Source of the DNA: Tanypteryx hageni
Lineage: Eukaryota; Arthropoda; Insecta; Odonata; Petaluridae
Direction: 5' to 3'
Length of the DNA stretch: 64,000 nucleotides
Assembly (NCBI GenBank): GCA_028673005.1
Contig: CM054115.1
Location: 9,211,654 to 9,275,653 of the forward strand
How positions within the stretch are numbered: the first letter of the stretch is position 1; each line of letters starts with the position of its first letter. Shown here piece by piece: positions 1 through 10,476 of the stretch. The notes under the pieces are model-generated. The model made no database searches and was not told the origin of the DNA. It worked only from the letters and a program-made list of their open reading frames with translations. The position numbers were made by a program, and so were the translations under genes.

Positions 1-405
1 ATTTTCACTTTCCTTTTATGTTTGAGTTATGGAAGTTCCACTGTAATTCGTTATAATGTCATTAATTTTCATTAAAAGCATTAAATCAATGCAATCGAAA
101 TGTATAATATCAGGTCCCTTTAAAAATTTTGAGATCATTGTCATGGTTTTTATACATTTCCCATGTTGAAAAGAGGAAAAATTCACACCTTTTCTGATTA
201 AAAGCAAATATTTATGCTAATTCGGTAGGTATTTGAATTCAAAAATTAAAAACTTCTTTCAGCTATACAACTGTTTTTTTCCGAGTTTGTATCCCAATTT
301 TAAGTAATTTAAAAATGCATGTTTAGAAAGCCTTGCACTGTATCCCATGCTTTTCTTATGGGGTGTTGAAATGAAACATTGGAATTAAAAAGCTGGGAAT
401 AATTT
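1..405. other. AT-rich sequence without a gene
   Basis: I see no credible coding region or known repeat in this stretch. The short open frames present have no recognisable motif. Confidence 0.5.
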
Positions 406-480
406 TTTTTTCTCGTTTCAAAATTATTCCCAACTTTACAGCTTATGCCTGTCTGCATAGGATCTTCGGATTGCTCTATC
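406..480 (+). repeat. SINE body fragment lacking its tRNA head
   Basis: This segment repeats the body of the SINE at 636-795: a T-run, then TTTCAAAAT, a stretch around ACTTTACAGC, and TATGCCTGTCTGCATAGG followed by ATCTTCGGAT. No tRNA-like head precedes it, so it is either a truncated copy or one unit of a tandem arrangement of the same family. The same body occurs inverted at 62661-62750. Confidence 0.7.
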
Positions 481-635
481 TCATCAATTTCTTGCTTGGC
501 AATCTCACCATTTGAGAGGGTGGAGTATTCTTCGATGTATCTCTTCGAGGACATCCGTTGGGGCAGTTTGATACTAGCTTGGCTAGTTCCATCCCAATCA
601 AGAAAACATCCGTGTTCAGAAACGAGAAAATTGAT

Positions 636-795
636 CTGCTACGATAGTTCAGTGGTAGAATATCCACCCGGCAAGTGGAAGACCCGGGTTCGATTCCCAG
701 TCATAACAAACTTTTTTCTCATTTCAAAATCATTTTCAACTTTACAGCTTATGCCTGTCTGCATAGGATCTTCGGATCGCTCTACCCCAGTGCAG
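636..795 (+). mobile_element. tRNA-derived SINE
   Basis: Positions about 636-708 fold like a degenerate tRNA. The A-box region contains AGTTCAGTGGTAG and the B-box contains GGTTCGATTCC. The overall pattern resembles tRNA-Gly(GCC), but the anticodon loop reads CCGGCAA (C instead of U at position 33) and the acceptor stem has at least two mismatches, so this is not a working tRNA gene. The head is followed by a T-run and the body shared with 406-480 and with the inverted copy at 62661-62826. The A and B boxes could in principle still recruit RNA polymerase III; that is inference. Confidence 0.75.
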
Positions 796-882
796 AGATG
801 CAGACTTTTGAATTAAAAATATATTATCTAAAATAAAGAAAGTGATTTGAAATGCTTGCAGAATGCAAGCACCTTTTACTAG
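796..882 (+). mobile_element. Helitron-type 3' terminus, copy 1
   Basis: A 19-nt hairpin with 8-bp arms and a 3-nt loop, TGCTTGCAGAATGCAAGCA (853-871), is followed 7 nt later by CTAG (879-882) and then a T. A hairpin about 10 nt upstream of a CTRR end that abuts T is the canonical Helitron 3' end. The preceding 50-60 nt match the other copies at 62827-63012 and 63725-63916. The 5' TC end is not identified, so only the terminus is annotated. Confidence 0.65.
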
Positions 883-1086
883 TATATGATATATATGCTT
901 TACCATTCCTTTTTGTTAGCAGAAGATATAAAAATAATATCAAGGTAAAATGGTGTTCACAGAACCTCAAGCTGGCCCTGTATTTCTCTCATTCTTAATT
1001 TGTCTATTATAATACCCGTCAAACATTACAGGTGCTCCCAGTGTTATGCTTGCCTGCATAATGCTTATTCAACCATAATGCTCTTT

Positions 1087-1212
1087 CCATATTACTACCA
1101 CTCTCCATATTATAACCACTCTCCATATTATTGCCACTCTCCATATTATTGCCACTCTCCATATTATAACCACTCTCCGTATTATTGCCACTCTCCATAT
1201 TACTATCACTTC
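1087..1212. repeat. 18-bp minisatellite, 7 copies
   Basis: Seven tandem copies of an 18-bp unit of the form CCATATTAYWRCCACTCT. The unit is a multiple of three, so both strands give long stop-free readings (Pro-Tyr-Tyr repeats on plus, Asn-Met-Glu-Ser-Gly repeats on minus). These are products of the repeat, not evidence of a gene. Confidence 0.9.
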
Positions 1213-1374
1213 CCATACTGGTTCGTTTTACACTGTATCTGCCATTGCACTCTTCCAATATCGTAAATACATCCTACCATATGCTACTGTGTATCACAGC
1301 ATATAAGTTTACCCAGAAATGTAAGCAAGCCACTTTTATTATCATTTTAAAATGCAGGGTATATACAAAATAAC

Positions 1375-3537
1375 TAGGGATAGGACGATCGGTTCCTCAG
1401 TTCTGCTGGTACTCTCAAGAACTGAAATAACCAGAACCAACTGTTTATAATCCGATTCTTCATTTCCGATCCTTATTTTAATAAAAAACAAGAGTGTAAA
1501 GATGCACACATCATGTGTGCATACATTACGATTTATGCAATTGTGTCAAAAAAGAAATATTAATGGCTTAGTATAATGTCTACGAACTGAAAAGCCAGTA
1601 GTGATGCCTAGTATGTGTCAAATTTGTCATTCACTGACTAATTTCATAATCAATTGTAATTAATAAAACAACCGACGGTAATATCCCTTTATGGACCTGC
1701 AATTTCCGAGTGGAGAGATCTGCAACAACAGCGTCATGAGTGACGAGAAATGGAACTACGTGGAGTTTGTTATGGAAACAGCTGAAGGAAACAGTAGTAT
1801 GCGATATGAATTTCTAAAAGCTAGTGCAGGAATTGCGCAGCGAGGAAAGGTATGTTTCCCTACTCTAAGAACACGGTATTATTCAGAAGCAACGCAGATG
1901 TTTGAACGGTCATGAAATGTGAATATCTTTTGGTGGAGGTAAGAGAACGCACTGGTGCTGTAACAAATCAAAGTGTCAGCAGGATTGCTGTATACGGAAA
2001 TACAATTGGATTAGAACCTGAAAAAGTTGCCATGGAGAAGTTATTGTTGTTGGGTTAGATGGAGATTACAGTCGTGTTGGTCGCCTATGGCGCCCAGCCT
2101 GGAGCCATATCACCCTTTCCATGCCAGCAGAGATACAGAGCAAAGCAAACTCCACTTAGTTCCTTTTTTACTCATGGTGCAGTTGTTGCAGATCTCACCG
2201 CTCAGAAATTGTGGGTCCTTAGAGGGATAGTACCCAATCAACAATTATTTAAAACTTACCTCACTGGAATAGTAGTAATGTAATCTTTATGTTCATGTTC
2301 ATTCCTTCATCGTAAACTGCCCATTTCTTTTCACTTGCAAACACTGTCTAAACGTAAAAAATAGATGTATTTATGTTCATTTCTTCTTCGTAGATTATCC
2401 AATTCCCTTCATTTTCCAATTCTTTCATGTACACATAAGAAAATTAAATTAATTAGGTATTTGTAGCAGATATTGTTTACATCAGTTGTCACGAAGATTG
2501 TTTCATTGACAACGATTAGAAAACATGGGTCCAAAGTGAATTACGACTTTCTCGTTTGATTTTCTTTAAATCGGCTACTCCTTCGAAAAAAATGTACTGA
2601 GCGAAACATAGGTATGCTATTTGATTAGTACTACAAAGTTCTTTATTGTATTGTACGAGATATAAAGAAAAGATAATTTTTGTCACCTGCAAAGTGTCAC
2701 TCCCGATTGGGTCATGTAAACTATTTATATAATTTTCTTAGTTTCTTTGCCCCTATGTCCTAAATACCAAATTTCATCAACATCCACCCAATAGTTTATG
2801 AGATGAAGCGTGCAGACAAACATGACCTGACCACAAGGCGTTTTTTTTTTCCTTATTTCCTTTTTCCTGAAAATGATTGCGACTTGGAAGCAGATGCTAA
2901 CCGAAAAGCGACCGCCTCACTCCACCATATTTTTCCATGATGGCATTTATTATGATGTGAAATATATTTTTATGCTGGATGTCTTATCAGTTTCAAATGG
3001 GATAAGCAAGTCTGAATTTCCATTATTTCATGAGGTAAAAGAGCTTTGTAAGCACGTACAAAAATCAGGATGATGAATCAGTTCAACGAACGATTTTTCC
3101 GCAAAAATATCTCTAAAAAATTGAATGATGGGTTCTGAACTTCTGGTATTCAATATTTGGTTCTTGGCTGCATGGTTTTATAATGTAAAAATTCAAGCAA
3201 TATCTTGAGTCAAATCCATCACTTTGAAGTGTAACTATAACTTATTAACAGAAATAAGTTTTATTTTGTTGTGTAGTAATTTTGAATAGCTACCCCATGG
3301 ATAATTTTTAAATTTAACCGGTTTATTGTGAGCCCTAATAATAAAGCCATGTCAGACATTTGGAACAACTTCATAATTGACAGTACAAATGACTAATATG
3401 CTATATGCAATTATTGCAAAGCTAGAATTTCCCATGGTGTATCAAAAAGCACTTCTAACCTAACAGAACTGAAATCGAGAACCGGGATCAGATTAAGATA
3501 ACCGGAACCAAGAAAAAGTGAAACTGTCCCATCCCTA
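1375..3537. mobile_element. hAT element with perfect 8-bp target duplication
   Basis: The ends are TAGGGATAGGAC at the left and the inverted counterpart GTCCCATCCCTA at the right. The flanks are identical 8-bp duplications, AAAATAAC at 1367-1374 and 3538-3545. Eight-base duplications with such termini are diagnostic of hAT. The element is 2163 bp. Its only recognisable coding remnant is a BED zinc-finger segment near the right end (3347-3466); the catalytic transposase domain is not visible, so it is probably an internally rearranged, non-autonomous copy. Confidence 0.8.
3347..3466 (+). pseudogene. BED-type zinc-finger fragment of a hAT transposase
   Basis: The plus-strand reading begins around SDIWNNFI, has one in-frame stop, and continues CNYCKARISHGVSKSTSNL. 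This is the Cys-x2-Cys half of a BED finger, as used by hAT transposases to bind their ends. It sits inside the 1375-3537 element close to the right terminus. The His pair and everything after it are missing because the terminal sequence follows directly. Homology is judged by eye. Confidence 0.6.
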
Positions 3538-3689
3538 AAAATAACGTTACAAAATTTAACAGCAATAATCTGTAAACTAATGGACATACCTTTTATCAGC
3601 TTCCTGTTACAAATTTAGAAAAGATGGAAGATTTTTACATAATTTTCATATGAACACCCTTAGTTGCTCTGACAATCTCTAAACCATAA

Positions 3690-3945
3690 TTTTCAGTCCG
3701 TGTGTGTTAAAGCATATCTGCTACGATTGTGGAAATGGTATTTGTGATTCTGTTGTGCAGGTCCTGGAGATCCATGATAGGATTAATGTCCAGTGGGATT
3801 AAATCCGAAGACTGTGTTGGCCAAGCAATAGGCCTGTCTCAACCAACCCAGAAAGTTCTCTATCAAGAATGTATCTAACAGCAGGAGATTAATGCGAGAG
3901 CACCCCATCTTGTTGAAAAACGATGTTCAGTTATGGTACCTGAAG
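3690..3945 (-). pseudogene. Tc1/mariner-like transposase relic
   Basis: The minus strand reads HRFFQQDGV, then LLDTFLIENFLGW, then a stretch ending FNPTGH. This resembles the conserved QQDGA-x-H and SPDLNPLD-type block around the second and third acidic residues of Tc1/mariner transposases. The second acidic position survives, but the SPDLTPLD block is degraded and stops follow. No terminal repeats were found. Confidence 0.4.
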
Positions 3946-4223
3946 CTTTGATCGCTCAAATTATGAAGTTTCATTTCACCCAAGTTATTGATTTTGTCTC
4001 ATTAAAGCACTTCACACAATGTACCTTCTGTTGTACAGTCGCCATTTTGAAAACAAAACAACAGGACTCCCATTCTTCTTGTGTGTGCTCTAAAAACCAC
4101 GTACGAGTAACTACACTGGTTTACAAAATATAACTTTAACATTTTGGAACATTATTTATACATCTTGTATGCTAAAATATACCCATGAACACAGAACTTT
4201 GACATTCCTATATGGGGCATCCC

Positions 4224-4495
4224 ATGTCAACTGGACCACTTTTCTCCCTCGATGTCTTCAATATTTACCAAATTGGGATATGTTGTAGGGCTCGTTAATC
4301 TGTACATTAGGTAGAAACAGTTTGCCCCTGTAAGGTGTGGTTACCTACCAATCAGGCATATTGTTTTTAATAATTGGAGCAGCGGTATACTGTTGAGAGT
4401 GATAAATAAGTTAATAATATTAAGTATTCAGAAAAGACAACGTATTTTATAGTGTTTTTAATGCACTTTCACATCATTTAACACACGTTCAGCTA
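4224..4495 (+). repeat. Long inverted repeat, left arm
   Basis: About 270 bp here pair, inverted and with only scattered differences, with 6549-6810. Homology starts near CACTTTTCTCCCTCGATG and stops exactly at the TA (4494-4495) that precedes the Tigger-type terminus CCGTATTTACCCG. The two arms enclose about 2 kb containing a pogo/Tigger transposase relic. Confidence 0.8.
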
Positions 4496-6000
4496 CCGTA
4501 TTTACCCGAAAGGTAGACGAACTTGAATTTAAGACGACCCCTAAAAAAATTATGTTCACTTCCAAAAAAACTTTTACATATATGTATAACAAGCTAACAT
4601 TAAGAGGACGAATAAAAAAAGTAAAATTACTACTTATATCTCCCTCTACCTCTGTTTCCTTCCCTTATTCTTGCTGTCCTGTTCATTCATCACAACTTAT
4701 TCAAATTCAAACAAGTCATCTTCCATACCATCCATGGAATTTGATATGCAACATTTCTTGAACCCTCTTGAGATACTATTGGGATCTATTTTTTTCCATG
4801 CTGCAATGATCCAATTACAGAGAAGTGGGCTTCTTAATTTTCCCTGTAGGAGTTAATGCATGGTCGGTCTCCTGCCAAAAGCCATTCTGGATAAAATGAC
4901 TTTATGTAATCCTTAACATCTAGCACTTTATGCAATTTGTGATGTCATACCTCCTGGTATAACTACAAGGTCAGTATTCATACCATGAAGGGTATTTTGA
5001 ACTTCCTCTGTAAGGTGGCCTTTGAATGCATCTAAGACAAGCATTGCTCTCAGCCTTAAAAGTGCCCCAGGTCATCTATTCCACACTATGCTTAGCCAGT
5101 CCTTCATTAAATCAGCTGACATCCATCCTAGGCTTTGGCATTTAACAATTATTCTATTTGGTAATACTTAGGCACCGTTTTGCATTTTAAAATAACATAA
5201 GCGGCAACATTTTTCCATCCGCTAATACAGCCAGCATTACAGTAATGCGCAGTTTTTCATTCCCGGAAGTTTTTATGATGACATTTTTTGCACCTTTTTC
5301 GTTGACTATGTAATTGGATGGCATGCCGAAGTAAATGGGTGTCTCATCTGCATTACCCATTTGGCTCAGAAGGTAATTGTGACTTTTCCGCAACCGAATT
5401 ACATGTCTCTGGAAAGTTATTAGTTTGTCCGTGAAGTTGGAAGGTAGACGCTGGCAAAGTGAAGTTCTTCGTCACAGACTAAAACCATTATGACACATCA
5501 TACGCACACACTATCCATTACTAGCCTTAAATTCTTGGTGTGGAATGTTTTGTGATCATGCTAATTCTTGGGCTTTCAATTTAATGATATCCCGCGTCAC
5601 CGGTTTACCGTCCATTCTTAGAATACGCACAAAGTTTGCTATTTCCTCTTCTAATGCATGAAATCGGCCTTGTTTTGGTCCACTAAATGATCTCCGTATT
5701 AAGTTAGCACCTTCAAGTTTCTCGACAACGCTGCCTTCACGGCTTTGGTGACTATCCCCTTATCCTTTCAATATTTCGTATATTTAATTTTCTTTCACTT
5801 AATTGGTGTTTTTCCCACTAACGGAAGTGTTATGTTCAATTTGTCAATATCATCTTCAGAAAATTCCTCTCCACTAGAAGAAACTGTTTCCGTTGGTGAG
5901 TGACTCGATGAAGGGCTTGGAATATCTTCACTCATGTCATCAGCACTCGGATATAAAAATACAACTGGTGTTGTCATTACAGTGTTCAAGAAGTGCATAA
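4496..6000 (-). mobile_element. pogo/Tigger-like DNA transposon (one end visible)
   Basis: The terminus CCGTATTTACCCGAA directly after a TA matches the inverted-repeat ends of the MITE at 12629-13123, which places both in one pogo/Tigger family. The transposase relic at 4693-5800 reads away from the right end. I could not find the opposite terminus, so the right boundary is approximate. Position 5795-5998 holds an acidic, Ser-rich reading (minus) that may be an N-terminal remnant or unrelated. Confidence 0.65.
4693..5800 (-). pseudogene. Tigger-like transposase, broken
   Basis: This gene encoded a DD[DE] transposase with N-terminal DNA-binding helices. The N-terminus is near 5800 and shows a psq-like segment, then a CENPB-type segment (SFSGPKQGRFHALEEE, then FVRILRMDGKPVTRD at about 5520-5690). 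The DDE core follows: NADETPIYF (first Asp, about 5340), MLVLDAFKGH (second Asp, about 5030) and NTDLVVIPGGMTS. The C-terminus reads NWIIAAWKKI then SNSMDGMEDDL, typical for the family. Several stops and frameshifts interrupt it, including one before the Pro-Gly of the core. It cannot be active; it marks an old insertion between the inverted arms. Confidence 0.75.
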
Positions 6001-6548
6001 CTTGTAAGAAATTGTAGACTTGTGGTTACATGCATGGAATAAATAATACAGAAATAATGAATGTCGAACTGTTTGAAATAACGCTGCTGTATGTTATGCA
6101 TCACCTGCCAGCAAAAAATGATGCCACATTCTCAAAATGCAAATTGTTCGCTTAATTTCATCGCAAAATCTTGAAATTAAGAGTCTTGTTATTCCTCATA
6201 AACAATTACTTGGTGTCCTTTTACTTAGCATGACTTTCCTTATTTCATTAAATTTTTATTTTACACGTTGACAACCGAAAGCATTTTGGAAATATTTTGT
6301 TTCGCAAATTCATTTATCGCAATGATTCCTAGGAATGGCAAGCGGTGCATTCCATCTTCTGTGTGGGAATACTTATTACCTTGTAGCAATCCAATGGCAA
6401 ATACCTCCATATTGTTGTTTATTTGGCAACAATGAAGATATCTTGGGCTTACTTTTAAGAGGTTTTTGATGAAAATAAAAATGGTCATACTTTTGATAAA
6501 ACGTATATTTATTTTTCAGAGTTGAATTTATTGTTGAAAATTAGAAGT

Positions 6549-6810
6549 TAGCTGACCATGTGTTAAATGATGTGAAAGCATATTAAAAACACTATAAAAT
6601 ACGTTAATTGTCTTTTCTAAATACTTAATTTTATTAACTGATTTATTGCTCTTAACAGTATACCGCCACTCCAATTATTAAAAGCAATATGCCTGATTGG
6701 TAGGCAACCACACCTGTTTCTACCTAATGTACAGATTCACGAGCCCTACAACATATCCCAATTTGGTAAATATTGAAGACATCGAGGGAGAAAAGTGATC
6801 CGGTTGTATG
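6549..6810 (-). repeat. Long inverted repeat, right arm
   Basis: Inverted partner of 4224-4495. The inner boundary is TAGCTGAC (6549 onward), where the left arm has the TA that became the Tigger insertion point. Between this arm and the transposase relic (about 6000-6548) I see only AT-rich sequence with one short unassigned open frame (6261-6488, minus). Confidence 0.8.
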
Positions 6811-7083
6811 TAAAAGGACAAAGTTTTTCTTCACTGAGAAAATTTAAACCCTTTCCCATATAGCGCGACTAATGGCCAACTCCACATTGCCGATTTGCAG
6901 GATGATTTACATTAACACCTATACACATTGTGTATAACAACAAATGTTCCTAAAGATAAGATGTTACATACTAGCAAAAATGCATGTAGCAAACAGGTAT
7001 AAATTGGGGAGGGGAAAACCTTAGTATTTAGTTTGGGGGCAATGGCTCAGTGGTCATGAATGTATTCTCCCTTTTATTGTGTA

Positions 7084-7980
7084 CGGGTAGTCCCTGCTTA
7101 ACACGAAATTCGCTTTAGCACGATTTACCATTTGGGGAACCTGTTCACTTGACAGGAAGAATTCCTGGTTTTACATGAGTTGCAACACGATCCATTACAT
7201 AAAAGATAAAATAAAAATGTTGCCATTAAGGCAACGTGTATATTAATTTATATTTATTCGTAAAAGCTAGATAATATATAATTTGCAGTATAAAGTCGAA
7301 GTTAAACTTCGCGTAGTCATTTTTCGTGATATTTACCATGAAAGATGAAAAAGAGAAACTGAACACTAATGAAGGAAAACTAGACTAAAACATGAAAAAT
7401 AAGCTTTGGAAGACGAATTCTGATTGTAATGCCTTTTGCGAAAAAAATCACACTCGTAGTTGTAGATGTAAAACCAAAAACAGTATCAAAACATAAGAAA
7501 TATCATGATCACGACGAATATCAAATGGCAAGACCACAGCCCGAGGAAGTGATTCTTGAGATGTGTTATTGCCCTAAAGTCGCCAATGAAAAAGGACTAG
7601 ACTTCTTGATACATGTAGAATACAAAAAACAGAGAGACGGCTCTATTTACAATTGCTTCATATTTTAGTGGCCAATTCCTGCGCGGACCATCGAGCGAGA
7701 TAGGGAAATAGGGTAAGGGAAAGTGAAACTTGAGGGGAAGTGCTCACACAGTTTTGTTTCGAATTTGCAGGTGCAAATTATAAATCAGTGAATATTCTAA
7801 GTATATTTATGTATAAATAAAAATTTATATATCCACTGTGTTATGATGATCTCTCGCTCGAACACGTATCTTGTGCATTTTATTTGGTTTCTTATAGTAT
7901 TAATGCATTTGCTTAGCACGAACTTGCTTAACACGACACTTGTTAGGAATGTATCTCTCATGTTAAGCGGGGACTACCTG
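7084..7980. mobile_element. TA-flanked terminal-inverted-repeat element
   Basis: The left end CGGGTAGTCCCTGCTTAACA and the inverted right end CAGGTAGTCCCCGCTTAACA are 20-bp inverted repeats, flanked by TA at 7082-7083 and 7981-7982. This is the layout of the Tc1/mariner/pogo superfamily; the length is 897 bp. The interior contains a plus-strand frame (7429-7668, about 79 residues, Lys-rich, ending NCFIF) that I do not recognise and that lacks DDE motifs. The element is therefore probably non-autonomous. Subterminal sequence near 7907-7941 repeats the CTTAGCACGAACTTGCTTAACACG theme of the ends in shorter pieces. Confidence 0.75.
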
Positions 7981-7982
7981 TA

Positions 7983-9016
7983 TTATTAATCTCTATTTAT
8001 GTGATATCTAATCTTGCAAAGTCATTTATTAATACATTCATTATGTAAATCATTTCTAATTCCCAAAGTGCCCATTGAGGTGGAGTATTAGGATGGTCAG
8101 ACCTTGGATACCCAAAATCTTCCTGAGGTGGCCTGACATCCCTGGTTTACAGTGTTTTATCTCTCAGTCCCCAAAACTACAGAAAATTCACTCGTTCATG
8201 AAAGAAAAAAATCAAATGAAGTTGAAACAAAGATTTAAAAAAATAAATATTGCTGAAAATTTAATTCAAGTATTGATGTTATTCTTTTGAGTTTTTGAAA
8301 GATGAAATGCCAATTAAGAAAATAGGAACTGGTCATGAGTGCAATGAAGGATTCGGGTGTATTTTTATATCAGAAAGTGATAAATATAATTGTTTAAAAA
8401 ATAAAAATAAAACATTTCTTCAATTTACTATTTATTGCAATTTGTGTTAACTTATAAATGTTTTATAAGTAGTTACCAACAATGACTGTAATACCTTTAA
8501 AGTTGAGTAAATTAGCTATTTTTGAAATTTGGAATGCAAAATTGCAAAAAATCCTAGGTATTTTTAGTTAAATCTATTATACCTGGCATGGCACTTAAGA
8601 GGGTTAATATTTCAGGCTCTGTGATTTCTGTTATGTATATATTAGGCAATAATATTGTCATTTGGTTCCAAATTTTATATCTTATTAGATTTAGTAGAAT
8701 CACTTTTAGATTAGTAAAAAGGATTTGTTTTACTCACCAATAGCTGATACTTCAAAAATCATTTTAAAATTTTCATGAATTTACATCAACAGATTTTATT
8801 GCAATTTTAATTGAACATGCTATATCTTGCAATGGATGTTGGGTTTTTATTTACAATTTGACAATTTTTAATTCAAATGTATTTTTTATATACTTTTTTG
8901 TATATCGAGTTTTTAGGTACTGCATAAATTGAGTGGTGTATATTTTTTATCTGTTATATTAGAAAAATACCCATTTTTATCCTATCATATTCAGAGATAC
9001 AATTTCATCTTTTCAG
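7983..9016. other. Stretch without recognisable genes
   Basis: AT-rich sequence with long A and T runs. One open frame (8075-8290, plus) shows no motif. If the exon candidate at 9017-9130 is real, this would be its upstream intron. Confidence 0.4.
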
Positions 9017-9130
9017 CTGAATGAATTGCCATTGGTGGTGAGAGACTTGTCATATGAGAAGACATCTTGGAGCGATGTTGAAAAGAAATACCCAAAGTTT
9101 GAGCAGCAAGAAAGCACAATGGCAGCTTAA
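9017..9130 (+). CDS. Candidate terminal exon of an unidentified host gene
   Basis: A splice-acceptor-like tract (CATCTTTTCAG, ending 9016) is followed by 37 codons without a stop: LNELPLVVRDLSYEKTSW, then SDVEKKYPKFEQQESTMAA, then TAA (9128-9130). The composition (acidic and basic residues mixed, ordinary codon use, no repeat similarity) differs from the surrounding AT-rich noise. I do not recognise the protein. No upstream exon was found, and no AATAAA lies close after the stop (the nearest AATAAA-like signal is hundreds of bases away). It may be chance. Confidence 0.3.
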   Translation: MNELPLVVRDLSYEKTSWSDVEKKYPKFEQQESTMAA

Positions 9131-9524
9131 AGGAATCTCTTGAACAAAAATTTGCATAATTTTGAAACCCTGCACATTTGCCTTTATTAATGAGCATTTT
9201 TTATGACATTTTAATTATGTGATATAGGCTAAGGAGTAATGTTTTTTAAGGTGAAAGGCTCTAGATTTTGACTTTTTAGAGGGGATATTTCAATTTTCTA
9301 CTTTGTCTGTAGTGAAATAATATTGTACCATATTTTGCGGTGTGTAAGACTCTCAAAAACTTTCAGATTTTAAGATATTTTTACTGCTAAAACATTTGTT
9401 TGCTTAATGACATAAGATTCATCAGTGTTTATAAAACAAGGTTAACTAAGTTAATTATTGGTTTAAATTATCATATTCATTTAATAGTTTTGAATAAATA
9501 ATTTAATTAACAAGAAAAATATTA

Positions 9525-10130
9525 GTTATCTTCATAAATCACTATCTGCATAGTATTCCTTCTCACTAAATTCAAGAAACTCTTCTTCCAAATTAGAAAC
9601 TTCACTGCCGTCTTCGTGCAGCAAGCGATCTTTTATGCCATCCAGGGTGTTGCTGATACTGTACCTCTTGGAGGACTCTGGATTGATCTTGACCCACCCG
9701 TGCACTTGTGTGATAGAAGGCCACTTTGAGTCAGCTGGTAGATGCTCTCATCCAATTATTCTGTTCTTCTCTTATATTCACTTTAAATGACTTGTTTATT
9801 GAGATGTCAAGCAGTTGCACTTGAGAATTCAATCCTCCAGGCTAATTGAGCGTTCAGAGTTTTTTCTTTGTGGATTCACTGATATTAGAATGGAGGAAAC
9901 TGCTTTCCTCCTACCCCATACATTTCCAATCCATATTTTCATTCCATTCTCATCCATTCATACTTTTTTATTAATATGTGCAATAATACCAGTAGGTGTC
10001 TTCTCTTTGGCATCTTTCACTTGAAAATCAATATGTTGTATGTTGTGTTTTCTCTTGGCCACTTATTTTGATCGTGACAGGTCACTGATCTTTTGCATTT
10101 ACAGGTCAAGGAAACATCAAGCATAGGAGA
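9525..10130 (-). pseudogene. Second pogo/Tigger transposase relic
   Basis: The minus strand carries, in broken frames, WMDENGMKIWIGNVWGRR, then PGGLNSQVQLLDISINKSF (the block around the third acidic residue), then WVKINPESSKRYSISNTLDG and an acidic tail ending YYADSDL and a stop near 9527. These are the last third of a Tigger DDE domain and its C-terminus. Part of the block with the second Asp is deleted and the frame shifts at least twice. No terminal repeats were identified. Confidence 0.65.
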
Positions 10131-10476
10131 AGTCTTATCCATATTTCCAATTTGACAAAGTTCTATTCATCAATTAATAATGAACAGATGGAATGACATA
10201 CTTTCTCTTTGTATTAAACAAGCCTCTGAGCCATGGGAAGCTTTCCATTGGGGAGCGATTTCTCCTATCATGAGTCCACCACTGCCCTTACTTTTGAAAA
10301 TCCCTACCTCTGTCAGAATATTTCTTTCCCTTGCCTTATCTAATCTGGTGCAGGATCAAGGAATTTGGTGTGGAAAGGGTTTAAGAGAGCATCGAATGTA
10401 AGGCAATTGCTCACCCTGGCTCCACTGCTCTGAGCAAGTTTAGTTCTAGTAAGTATACTAAAGCTATCACCATTAT
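10131..10476. other. No recognisable gene
   Basis: One 73-codon plus-strand open frame (10180-10401) without motifs; nothing else visible. It leads directly into the satellite array. Confidence 0.35.

Noticed and set aside
636..708. Functional tRNA gene
   Set aside because: Mismatched acceptor stem, C at position 33, an anticodon not matching the Gly-like body, and a linked SINE body repeated elsewhere.
1000..1266. Tyr/His/Pro-rich frame and its Met/Glu/Ser-rich counterpart
   Set aside because: Both are the 18-bp minisatellite read on opposite strands.
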